Shown here in pieces: positions 32,053 to 42,445 of a DNA stretch of 64,000 nt (positions within the stretch are counted from its first letter, which is position 1; every line of letters starts with the position of its first letter). The stretch comes from Cryptomeria japonica (Eukaryota; Streptophyta; Pinopsida; Cupressales; Cupressaceae), in contig NC_081413.1 in assembly GCF_030272615.1 (NCBI RefSeq), forward strand, positions 99,728,239-99,792,238, read 5' to 3'. A model generated the notes under the pieces. That model did not search any database and was not told the origin of the DNA. It worked only from the letters and a program-made list of their open reading frames with translations. A program made the translations under genes and the position numbers.

Positions 32053-33059
32053 TGGAGGGAACCTCTTGGTCTGATTAGTGAATTTCTTCTTATCCTTTCT
32101 GAAGGGGAAAGGTTTGGACTGAATTTTACTCTTAGGGGCAGCCAACTCCATACTTCTAGATTTTTTAATAGCTTCTGCCAGTGTGGGCGGATCAAAAGCT
32201 TTGACCCATCCTCTCAATGGTTCTTCAAGTCCTTCAGTGAAAAGGACAACCAGTCGCTTCTCTGAGATGCTACTCACCATGACTGACAAGTTTTGGAATT
32301 CAGTCACGTAAGTGTCCAATGAACCTTGCTGCCTCAGTTGTGCAAGTTCTCTAAACTTCACCTCTGGATCCCTGGTGTCAAATCTCTCAATTAGCTTATT
32401 GGTGAAATCAGTGTAGGTGGTGACTAAGTTGTGACCAACCCATGGTACCACCATTCGTGGGCCACTCCATCCAAGTGTAAGGTAGCAAACTTGATGGCGT
32501 CCTCCTCCGGCATCGGTCTCAAGGACAAGTAATTGTCCAACTTCTGTACCCATGCTCTGGCAGTACTCTTAGCGCTCCCATCAAAGTGTGCTAAGGTCAC
32601 TCTTCCAAGAGCTTGCTGGAAATCTCTTGGGGCAGAAGACTTGTAGTCATTCCTCCTTCCTCTTTTCATTTTCTGATTCATGAATTGATCCAGAGTTAGG
32701 ATATCTCGGATCTCACCAGGAAGGGAAGCATACTCCATGTAGCTATTTCTTATCTCATCAGCTGTGGGTATCTCTGTTTCAGCTTGTTGTACTTCTTTTG
32801 GCAAAAAGACAGGTTGTAAAGGCCTTGGGGCTGAACCTCCATTGTTACTCCCGTTGCTACTCCCATTTCTATTGTCTATAGGAGTGTTAGAAGTGTTGGC
32901 TTCCGATCCATTGTTGGGCTGATTAGGGACCCCAACAACGTTCTGGTTGAGCTTTGCCAGCAGTAAAGACATCATGTCCATCATGGCATTGAATTGCTTC
33001 TCTGCCTTCTTGTCGGGTGCCTCATTTGTTTTTGTAGTCTTATGTGCCATTGAATCCAC
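32053..33059 (-). pseudogene. Gypsy-2 gag
   Basis: Starts at an ATG near 33059. N-terminal part has a Gly/Asn/Ser-rich stretch, then DEIRNSYMEYASLPGEIRD and ARAWVQKLDNYLSLRPMPEE, the retrotransposon gag core (KFATLHLDGVAHEWWYHG). A one-base frameshift near 32440 moves reading to the frame containing LVTTYTDFTNKLIERFDTRD and FTEGLEEPLRGWVKAF. The first half matches the gypsy-1 remnant at 2582-3015. Confidence 0.9.
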
Positions 33060-33240
33060 TGAATCTGAAGTATCAATATCCTTTCCTCTGTTTCACAGTA
33101 CTTCTGAGAAATTATCCTCTTCCGGCACTATCGGAACTTGAAACTGCTGTCTCTTCTGCTCTCTATTGTAGTATCTGATGTCTCTATCACTCATGGAGAC
33201 TTCTGAACCCACTGACTCTCACAGGCTGGCAGGAAAACCA

Positions 33241-33252
33241 GCTCTGATACCA
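33241..33252 (-). promoter_or_regulatory. Gypsy-2 primer-binding site
   Basis: Minus-strand TGGTATCAGAGC next to the LTR end (…ATATTACA), complementary to initiator-methionine tRNA. It confirms that the minus-strand LTR at 33254-36550 is the 5' LTR. Confidence 0.88.
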
Positions 33253-33253
33253 C

Positions 33254-36200
33254 TGTAATATCCCACTAATTTTTTTTTGATTTTTTTAGACCAATAACAA
33301 TTCATCCACAAAAATTAACCCGTTAAGGTTAGAGGAATAAACCAAAACAACTGAAAGGGAACCCTTCCACCTTTTGTTCACCGAGAGCCCAGATAAAAGA
33401 TCCCTGATGGATCTCTTTTACCAATCTGCTGTAATTTTTATTTATTTAAATTGATTTTTCCTGCTTATTAATATTTTCTTTCAGAAATAGACAGAAGTTG
33501 CAGAAGGGTTGAATTTTTTTTGTATTTTGATGATTTTTCAACAAGTAAATAATGAAGTACAAGTACATGAACAAAGTACTGAAAATGAAGTTCATATACA
33601 GCCAAAACAAATTCAATTCAAGGCAGATTTCTGAATATAAAATCAAATATTTGACCAGATGAAGATTTCCAATAATTTCAGGAAGATTACAATCAGGAAT
33701 AACTCCAACTTGGATGCTAAAAACATAACCAGGAATGAAGTTGTGGCAAGATTCCAGCCCTCCAAGTGCTGCACGTGGGAAGGAAAGTGGTTGCCAGGTA
33801 CAACCGTACGGCTGCCAAGTACACCCAACTGGTTAGAAACCCCAAACCCCACGCTGAACTCTGTCAGAATAGTTGAACCTCCAGAAAGAATGTTGTACAA
33901 TCTCCAAGATGCTAATAGTTGCAAACAAATCCAAACCACTGTATTGGGGGCTACGTCCAAAACAGGCAAGGCATTGGGGTTGGCATCCCAGATGCTGAAA
34001 AGCTCTTCCAGAGCCAAATTTCAAATCCAAGATGTAAAATGTGTAAAAGATAATAAGGATTAGGTCTCAACTTCCTTATAACACCTTCCCACTTAGCTCG
34101 AACCCTAAAAGTGACTCAATGGGACGTTTAGGGTTAAAATGTTATATTTCTCATTTTAAGTTGTCAAGTGCATAGAAAATGACCTTTTTTCAAATATAAA
34201 GAAATCCGTTCACCGAAAGGATCTGAGTCAAAAGAGAAATATTTAGAAAAGTCCAAGACCTTTCCAACGAGCTATTACACCAAGGGATACACATCCAGAT
34301 GAGGCCAAAAACCCCTTATTACTCCAAAATGGCTATAAACATAGCCTTATTTAAATAATTAAACGCTAACTTAGGAAATATTTAAATATATTAAAAATAT
34401 ATCCCAAATAGCTGTAGAAGGCTCAAATGACTCCAAAAGCCTGAAACGGAACCTACCACCCGTCTGTTACTGAAGTCAGAAATCATGGATTAACTGACAG
34501 TCTCATCCCTAAAATCTAGGGATGCTCCTAGAAACTAGGAAACACACCCAAATCTCCTGAAACTGAAACCATCTAAAAGGTCATGAATAACCTCATGACT
34601 GGCAATTGTCACGACCTCCTTAAATTTAGGGATACCCCCTAAAATCTAGGAACTGCTCCAAATTGCCTGTAAAGCCAAAATCCAATCACTATATGCACTG
34701 AATGAGTCCCAATAAACCTCTGCTAGCCTACGAGACTCCAATTATAGGCCAACTCCTCCGTCTTTGATGTCCACTCTAGAAAGGGGACATGACACTAGAC
34801 TGGGAGGGTGAGAGCATATGGTGTTCCGGGGATCGTCAGCAACAATAATCAAACTGAAAATTACAATGCATGGGCGGCAAGCCAGCCCCTTCTGCTTATC
34901 TAGCAGGATAGAAACCAAACTCTTGGCGGTAAACCAACCAAGGAGAAACCACAAGGAATTGAAGTACAATCACTCTACCGCGTATTTCAGCGGGAGGACA
35001 TTACATTAAACAATCACTCCACCGCATATTTCAGCGGGAGGACCATAGCATTAACTTATCACTCGACCACTTATTCAGCGGGAGGACTGGAAATTACAAA
35101 TTTGTTGCATATCAGGCGGCAAGCCAACCTCTTCCACTTATTCAGCAGGATGAGAATTACAAAGATAGAACTGGTTAGTAGTACTACTACCTAACCTTAC
35201 AATAGTAGAGATGACAGAAGGAGAGTAATGCAGATTTCTACAATAAAGATATAAATTTCTGTTACAACTAATCTGCAGGTTGAAAGTACAGACCAGTAGC
35301 CTAGAGAAATGCCAAAATACTCATAACTCCCTCATTTTACATCCAAATCAGCTCAAACTAGTCCCAAATCGACCGTACATCATATGCAATGGCAATCGAT
35401 GAAAACAACACCCCAAACAAATCCTTATTTAATTTGCACGCATCCCAATGCAAGGCAGAAAACCCACGCCTAGCCTAGGAATTTCGATTTGGCATAATAA
35501 ATTCAAAACTTAAACAAACATGCTATAAACTTACAAAGTTTATCGCCAGTACTGGGAAGGAAGATAGGGCTGATACCCATAATTGTCAGTTGCTCCAGCA
35601 GAGAGGTGTGAGCAAAAATATGCTTCAGCCACAGGCGAAACCAGCAAGTTTCCAGAATCACTTCAACACCAAAATGTCTATGGCAAACTCTGAGAATGTA
35701 GAAGAATACAATGCACAACTAGGTATTGTATTTCAAGTACGAAACCGGGTAGCACTAGGGAGATGCACTCCGAAGCCTCAAGTTTTGTCGCCAAACCGGC
35801 AGCATAACCTTACAAATTTTCAAGATATCCCAAATGAGAGCCCAAGGCTCTTATTTATAACTTCTTACCATTCAAATTCAAATGCAGATTCCACTTCCCA
35901 TTTGCATCGCATTTCATCTTCATGTGGACCCATTGTAGCGCCCAATGCAAGAGTCAAACCTCACGCCCAAGACTTGGACCCATGTTAACCACTTTTGGCG
36001 AAATTAGAGATAAGTTATAAGAAATATAACATCTTCCTCAATATTTCGATATCTCTCTAATAAAAATGAATTTGCCAAGAACTTAGGAAAAATAGGCATT
36101 AATCCCAAGTTATAATAAATTAGTCGTCAATAATCAAATTGATTAAATATTAACCTTACGATAAGGAATTAATATTCAATTATTTTGCATAAGGCTCTGG

Positions 36201-36550
36201 TACTGATTATTAACACTGCTAGGATGGAACTGAGTTGGGTCAACCACCAAACTGCTGCAGAATCAGAACCCTGTCTACTGCCAAAAATAGAATTGTGCCA
36301 CACTGCCACTTACTAAAAATAGTAAGTCAAGAATTAATGCTCAGAAAAGCATGATCATCGCGTCCAGAGGCAAAACATGGAGAACTCAGTAGGATAGTGA
36401 CACCAAAATGGTCATTCCCTGACTTACTAAAAATAGTAAGTCCTTGTTTCATCAATGCCAGACCCTCATTCTTCATTCCACCTAGCCTACGGGTCACAGG
36501 AATAGGCTAATGGACCACTGAAAGAGCATCAATGAGAAGGGGACATTACA
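33254..36550 (-). repeat. Gypsy-2 5' LTR, interrupted by solo LTR F
   Basis: Plus-strand ends TGTAATATCCC and GGGACATTACA. Without F and its TSD it is about 1891 bp, equal to the 3' LTR. It contains five GCGGCAAGCC/GCGGGAGGAC-type units at about 34865-35155 and two ACTTACTAAAAATAGTAAGT palindromes (36308, 36422). The outer tip joins the integrase fragment directly. Bases 35160-36300 hold LTR sequence only, no gene. Confidence 0.88.
33394..34794 (-). mobile_element. Solo LTR F (about 1.4 kb) inside the gypsy-2 5' LTR
   Basis: The 3' LTR of gypsy-2 is uninterrupted at the matching point (about 39285-39300), so 1.4 kb was inserted here. On the minus strand the insert begins TGTCATGTCCCCTTT and ends GATCTTTTA. 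Flanks CCAGA (33389-33393) and CTAGA (34795-34799) look like a TSD with one change. The inner terminus is TA rather than CA, so the boundary could be off by a few bases. No coding sequence is visible. Confidence 0.7.
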
Positions 36551-37559
36551 CTATGTGGTGGTGGACAGACTTAAAAAGTTTGCTCATTTCTTCGCCATCA
36601 CCAGCTCCTTTACAGCAGCACAAGTTGCTGAAGTGTTCTTTCGGGAGGTGTTCAGATTACATGGTTTACCGAAGAACATTGTGAGTGATAGGGACAACAA
36701 GTTCCTAAGTGCTTTTTGGCAGGAGATTTTCAGATTGTGTGGTACTATGCTCACTCCAAGCACCAGTTATCACCCTCAAACTGTTGGGCAGACCGAGATA
36801 GTGAATAAGTGGTTGGAAGGTTATCTTAGAAACTATGTCTCGGAGCAACAGAATACTTGGGTGAGATGGCTTCACCTAGGAGAATATTGTTACAATTCCT
36901 CCTATCACATGTCCATTCGGATGTCACCATTCATGGCACTATATGGTTATGAAGCTCCTAGCTTCGTAGACTTGGTATTTGGTGATAGTAGAACCCCTCA
37001 GGCAAAGGATATGATACAGCAAGGTCAGGATATTCTGAGGATTTTGAGGGACAATCTCCAGCATGCACAGAATCAGCAGAAGTTGTATGCTGATCAACAG
37101 CGTATTGAGCGCACCTTTGAGGTGGGCGACATGGTTTATTTGAGGCTTCAACCCCACAGACAGTCTACTCTCAAGAAGAGTGGGGTTGAGAAATTGAAGC
37201 CTCGATTCCATGGGCCTTTCAGAGTCAGCAGAAGGGTTGGAGAAGTGGCTTATGAGTTGGAATTACCAACAAGCAGCAGGATCCATAATGTATTTCATGT
37301 GTCTCGCCTTAAGAAGGCTCTAGGACACAATGTTGTTGCTTCAGCTGAGTTACCTCCGCTTGATGAGGAGGGAGAGTTGGTTTTGATTCTAGAAGCTATC
37401 CTTGAATTCAGGGAACGAACTTTGAGGAGAAGAGTGATCAGGGAATACTTGATCAAATGGAAGAATCTACCAGCAGAGGATGCTACGTGGGAGAATGAGG
37501 AGATTTTATCGCATCCAGCCTTACAGTTGCTCATTGATGCTCTTTCAGTGGTACATTAG
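36551..37559 (+). pseudogene. Gypsy-2 integrase (5'-truncated) with chromodomain
   Basis: Opens within the integrase core: VVVDRLKKFAHF, then NIVSDRDNKFLSAFW (second catalytic Asp), TEIVNKWLEGYLR (catalytic Glu), NSSYHMSIRMSPF, and the GPFRVSRRVGEVAYELELP C-terminal domain with HNVFHVSRLKK. A chromodomain follows (about residues 280-325: VIREYLIKWKNLPAEDATWENEE), which places it among the chromoviruses and would target insertion to chromatin. The zinc-binding HHCC part and first Asp are missing. The frame runs into the 3' LTR (end HPALQLLIDALSVVH), so normal termination and the polypurine tract are deleted. An open frame of 334 codons with no internal stop. Confidence 0.92.
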
Positions 37560-39422
37560 CCTATTCCTGAGACCCGTAGGCTAGGTGGAATGAAGTATGA
37601 GGGTCTAGCACTGATGAAACGAGGACTTACTATTTTTAGTAAGTCAGGGAATGGCCATTCTGGTGTTACTATCTTACTGAGCTCTCCTTGTTGTGCCTTT
37701 GGACGCGATGATCATGTGTTTCTGAGCAGTAGTTCTTGACTTACTATTTTTAGTAAGTGGCTGAGTGGCACAGTTCTATTTCTGGCATTAGACAGGGTTC
37801 TGATTCTACAATAGTTTTGTGGTCGTTCGGGCACAGTTTCACCTTGGTTGTGATATTAATCAGTACGGGAGTCATTTGCGACATAATTAAATATTATTTC
37901 CTTATCCTAAGGTTAATATTTAATTAATTTGATTATTGGCTACTGGTTTATTGAATTTGAGATTAATGCCTATTTTATCCTAAGTTGTGGCGAAATTCAT
38001 ATATTCTATGGGATGTCGAAATATTTTTAGGAGAACATTATTTCATGTTGCATCTCCATTATGTGCCAAGAGTTTTACGTGGGCCCTCCCCCTTTTTGGC
38101 GTGAGTTTTGACTTAGGAAGAAAGTGGTGCTACACTTGGGTCCACTTGTAATGGAATGAAATTCAAATGCAAGGCGTGGAATTTGGAGGAATGACATTTG
38201 AATTTGAGGAGTGAAGTTATAAATATGAGGGCTTGGGCTCCCATTTCCACATCTTTGAAAATTGCATCGTTATGCTGCCGGTTTGGCTACTGAAAATCTG
38301 AGCTTCGAAGTTGGCTTCCTAGCTGAGTCTCAGTTTCGTACTTGCAATATAGTACCTAGTCGTGCCCTTGTGTTCCCATTGCAGATTGGTTAATGAGTTG
38401 CAGATTATGGAGTGTTCGATGTTGGATTTGATTGCTTCTGGTTGCTGGTCGCGGGACTGCTGAAAGTGAAATTTGCTCATATCTCCTAACCAGGCGACTC
38501 CATCCATCTAGGTACCGGCTCATCCTTCCTTCTAGGCTATGGCGATACAATGTGTGAGTTTTTAGCATGTTAAAATGAGCAATGAATTTAATAGATAAAA
38601 TCGAAATTCCTAGGCTAGGCATGGGTTTTTTGTTTTGCATTGGGATGTGTGCAAAATAAAATGGGTTTGTTTGGGATGTGGCTTTGATTGGTTGTCATTT
38701 CATTTGATGTACGGTGGGAATGGGATTGATTTGAGTTGATTCGGGCAAAAAATGAGTGAGTTATGAGTGTTTTGATGTTTCCATAGTCTGCTGAAACTGT
38801 ACTTTCAGCCTGCAAATCAGTGTAACAGAAAATTACAGTCATGTTGTAGAAATCTGCAATTATTCATTTCATCTCATCTCTATATTGTAAGCTTGTTTCA
38901 GTAGACTAATCATCCCCTTCTTTCTACTTTCTTTTGTAATTACCCACTGCATAAGTGGAAGAGGCTGGCTTGCCGCCTTCTAAGTTTTGTAATCAATCCT
39001 CCCGCTAAATAAGTGGTTGAGCGATAAGTTCAATTCAATGGTCCTCCCGCTGAAATATGCGGTAGGGTGATAGCTTAATGTACTGTCCTCTCGCTGAAAT
39101 ACGCGATAGAGTGATTGAACTTCAGTTTATTGTAATTTTCCCTTGGTCAGTTTACCGCCAAGAGCTTTGGTTTCTATCCTACTGGATAAGCAGAAGGGGT
39201 TGGCTTGCCGCCCATGCATTGTAATTTTCAGTTTGATTATGATTGCTAACGATCCCCAGAACACCGTATGCTCTCACCCTCCCAGTTTGGGCTCTCGGTG
39301 AACAAAAGGTGGAAGGGTTCCCTTTTAGTTGTTTGGATTATTCCTCTAACCTTAACGGGTTATTTGTTGTGGATGAATTGTTATTGGTCTAAAAACAAAA
39401 AAAAAATTACTGGGATATTACA
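37528..39422 (+). repeat. Gypsy-2 3' LTR, slightly truncated at its start
   Basis: Reverse complement of the 5' LTR: shares CTCATTGATGCTCTTTCAG, AGCCTATTCCTG-GACCCGTAGG, the palindromes at 37625-37644 and 37739-37758, and CCGCTGAAATA hairpin units at about 38995-39120, ending GGGATATTACA at 39422. The first dozen or so bases of the LTR and the polypurine tract are replaced by integrase coding sequence, joined near a shared CTC/TTGCTC. No gene is seen in the LTR. Confidence 0.88.
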
Positions 39423-39953
39423 TCATCAATGTTCTAGGCGTAGAATGGTTGCAGGGTAATCTTTTCTTACTACCTTCGAAGGCAGCTTCAAGGTTTGCAT
39501 TTGTGGTTATGGACCTCTCTTGGTTTGCGGATATTTCACCTTATTGGCACCTTTGTTCCAACATCATTGTTCACTTGGAAGGGTGTATCAACTGCTTTGG
39601 CAAAATATAATATTTTATTAGGTCCTCCTTTGATTGGTGGTTTTCTTGACAAGAATGAGATATTGGAAGAATCGACCCCAAGGTCAATTCTCATTTCCAT
39701 GATCAATGGATTGAAGGCAAATTCAGCAGGCCCGTTTCACTCATGGATTCATACATATAGGAATTTCATTGGTGAGCCTTTGTTCTCCAATACATTGTTG
39801 AAATTTGATGGTATTCGTGAGCTTCTTGATCATCCTGAAATAGATCCTCATGGGCACCCATCTTCTTTACCTCTACCTTCAGATTTAGCATCTTGTGAAG
39901 AATCTTCCATTTCTCAGCCTTTTGAAATCTTCTTCCCTTTTCCTAAAGAGTAA
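39423..39953 (+). CDS. Unrecognised open frame (about 153 codons)
   Basis: A frame at 39495-39953 directly right of the gypsy-2 3' LTR. The protein has LFTWKGVSTALAKYNILLGP, LLGPPLIGGFLDKNEILEE, a hydrophobic mix and an acidic-Ser tail. I do not recognise it. An alternative frame just upstream reads VLGVEWLQG, weakly like the end of a gypsy protease, so this may be retroelement debris. No start context or promoter stands out. Low confidence that it is a real gene. Confidence 0.25.
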
Positions 39954-39959
39954 GTAATA

Positions 39960-41400
39960 GATGAGATATTCGTGAAAAGTTCATTACAACTTGTCTAAAC
40001 AATTTCCTACACATTGTTCATCGAATTCTTAAATGTTGTTAGGTGCTGCTTAGCATGAATGATAAAATAGTAAATTCATAGTGTCAATATCTTGTTCTAA
40101 ATACTGTCTTATGAGTATCCTCTTCTTTCAATCTCAGTTGCTGATAGCCCGATGACCAATCTATTTAGATAATACTATAGCCCTTCTCAACTATTCCCAC
40201 ACCTTCTTCTTCATTGTACATGGACTTTTCAACAACACCATATCATCATGATATATAACCTCTATGAATTCATTAATCTCCTCCATCTTGGCTGCAAACA
40301 CTTGACACCCTTTTTCCTCTTTTGCTTTTCTTTTGCTGCAAGCGAAGATTTTCCTCACTTTAATTTCATGTTGAATTACTTGAATGTGAACTCTATTCCA
40401 TAGGTCGTCCAAAAATAGTCCGCTTGGCTCTATGCTTCCATAACCAACTCATACCTAGGATTACATCGTAGGAACTTAAGGGTGCCCAATACTAAACAAC
40501 CTTCATAGTGAATCCCTGAAGTTCTACCCAAACTTTTAACAAGCACTGCATTATCTTGAGCTCTCGACAACAATTTCCTATATACGGCTTACAATTATTT
40601 TTATTCCTTCCCCAACCTTTTGTTCCTTCCAAGTAGCTGCCTCATCCGACAGTTGATAAGCTTTCCATATAGCTTGATATTGATAATGTAGTTCTTGATC
40701 GCAAGATACTTTTCCTTTCCTGCTAACCAAGCCTCAACGATATCTTCTGATATTGAGTTTTCATTTAAGGCGATTTAATCTTCTTGATTCCTCTTTACAT
40801 TCTAATTTTAGGGCATCCAAGCATTCTCCCTAGAGTAGAATTCATAATGACCCACAATCTATCTTATTAGGGTAAGGATCTAATCTAGTTCAACCTTAGG
40901 AATATTGGCATCCACAAATTCTCCATGATTAACTATTCCCTAGCTTTATTCACGATTTAATTAAGTTGTTCTATTTAATTTTCATACTTAACATACTCCA
41001 CAAAATCTAACTTATATTGCTCAAGCCCAAGTGTGGACATTCTTATTTGCTAGTTATCGCATAGTTATTCTCTTATCTAGAAGTAACCATTATCTCCTCA
41101 GATAGGTTCTTGAATTCTTCCTGATCATTAAATCAGAGGGAATGAGACGGTATCCCGTAGTGAGAATCTGAGGGTCATTCTAACCTTCTGTCCCTTTTCT
41201 TTCCTTAGTCACTTTCTCAGTTGAGTTTTCAATTGACTTGGTTAAGGTGTACTTTTGATTGTTTCCTAGTTTGATGGGGCCATCCGCACCCCTCTTTCTT
41301 GAGTCATCAGATAGCTTCTGCTTAAGTCTCCTTATCAAATGGAAATGAAGAAAAGTAATCATACATGATTTCGATCATCCATAGTCAATTTATAGTCGAG
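39960..41400 (-). pseudogene. Degraded internal region of an LTR element, minus strand
   Basis: Scattered minus-strand coding-like stretches: DDLWNRVHIQVIQHE (about 40350-40410), LVLGTLKFLRC-PRYELVME (near 40440-40500) and a basic stretch at 41180-41362. The sequence lies inside, and reads away from, the primer-binding site at 42432 of LTR C2, so it is probably decayed gag/protease sequence of that element. Frames are full of stops. No motif is clear enough to name a domain. Confidence 0.4.
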
Positions 41401-41699
41401 TCATAGACCTTTTTTCATTTTTTTGTTTAAAGGTTCGATTCCATTTTCTGGATTCCCAAAATGCTTTGTTTCACATATTCTATTCTTAGAAGAAAATAGA
41501 TTACGATCTATACAAAGATAAAACTTGAGCATTTCAAATAAAACATAACTACTTCAGCATAATAGGAATCTAACTGATTCATATGAAAGGAAGTTAGTTC
41601 TTTAACGATCAAAGAATTTAACATATAACATTATGCTAATCAATATGAAAAAGGTATTCAAATGGAAACTTTCATTTTCAAAGAATAGGTAAAAGTTCA

Positions 41700-42360
41700 G
41701 AGATTAAAATCAAGAAGCTTCCCAATTGGAGATCTTCTGTATCAAGCCTCGACATATCTTGGAAGAGGAAGAGCTTCATGAAGGACTTTCCTCCCAACCA
41801 TGGACTTGGCAATCTGCTGCGCCCCTTCCTACTGGAAGCGGCCTAACCCTGCACAAGGGTGCAAACGAAGGATGAAACTTAGTTGCCATTTTGCCATCTA
41901 AACCTAGTGTTTAGAACCTACACACTAGTTAGTTTTATACTATGGGTACTCCCCAACTAGTAATGACCCTTCTGACTAGAGATGTATCTAGTTCATGTGA
42001 ACTGATGGTCGCTTGCATTAAGAAGCACCACCTTGGCTAAGGTTTTAATATTGCAAGAACATTTAACACATTGTCAGTACTGACCACCCTTTCTCGACTT
42101 GTACATACTAGAGTTCAACTAACTCACAAGACACATAATATTTGGGTATATCTGACCCACTGGCTCTTTATCCATTTAGTTACAAATTGTCTAATGTTAT
42201 CGACATTAACAGTCTACCATGACCTTCATGGTAACATAACATTAACGGCCAACGTATTGCTGTCTACTAACTCATAACAAAGTCAACCATCTCAAGGTAT
42301 TGTTAGCTGAGTTATTCATTACACTCTACTCTACTAAACAAGAAAATACAATCCCAATTA
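41700..42360 (-). repeat. LTR fragment related to C2 and the 3.6-kb solo LTR
   Basis: Bases 41740-42070 align with 42700-42990 and with 5080-5400: shared GGAAGAGG-AGAGC-TCAT, TTTCC-CCCAA-CATGGAC, CTTCCTACTGGAAG-GGCCT, and ACCACCTTGGC-AAGGTTTTA. It lies in the internal region of the C2 element, so it is probably a truncated insertion of a related element. Ends and TSD not found. Confidence 0.55.
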
Positions 42361-42431
42361 TCAAGTAACTTGGCTCAGTTTTCTGTCTAAGTTTCAGGTG
42401 GTGAGCCCAAGGTTCAGTGTCGAACTTGCTA

Positions 42432-42443
42432 GCTTTGATACCA
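42432..42443 (-). promoter_or_regulatory. Primer-binding site of the C2 element (one change)
   Basis: Minus-strand TGGTATCAAAGC, one mismatch to the usual initiator-methionine site, two bases from the LTR that begins TGTAACAACC at 42446. Confidence 0.65.
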
Positions 42444-42445
42444 TC

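Larger units (their letters stand above)
29798..39422. mobile_element. Gypsy-2 chromovirus with its 5' half inverted
   Basis: Minus strand: LTR (33254-36550), primer-binding site, gag, protease, RT and RNase H (33059 down to 29798). Plus strand: integrase, chromodomain and LTR (36551-39422). The two LTRs are copies of one family in opposite orientation, about 1.89 kb each once solo LTR F is removed. The simplest reading is one element whose 5' LTR-to-RNase H part is inverted and joined, exactly at the LTR tip (36550/36551), to the middle of the integrase, with about 200 codons lost. Two separate truncated elements remain possible. Confidence 0.75.

Noticed and set aside
29798-39430. A TSD for gypsy-2 (ATCAA near 29799 and 39425)
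   Set aside because: The right copy is two bases away from the LTR end and the left boundary is uncertain, so it may be chance.
39268-39459. Open frame at the end of the gypsy-2 3' LTR
   Set aside because: It lies in LTR sequence and has no known domain.
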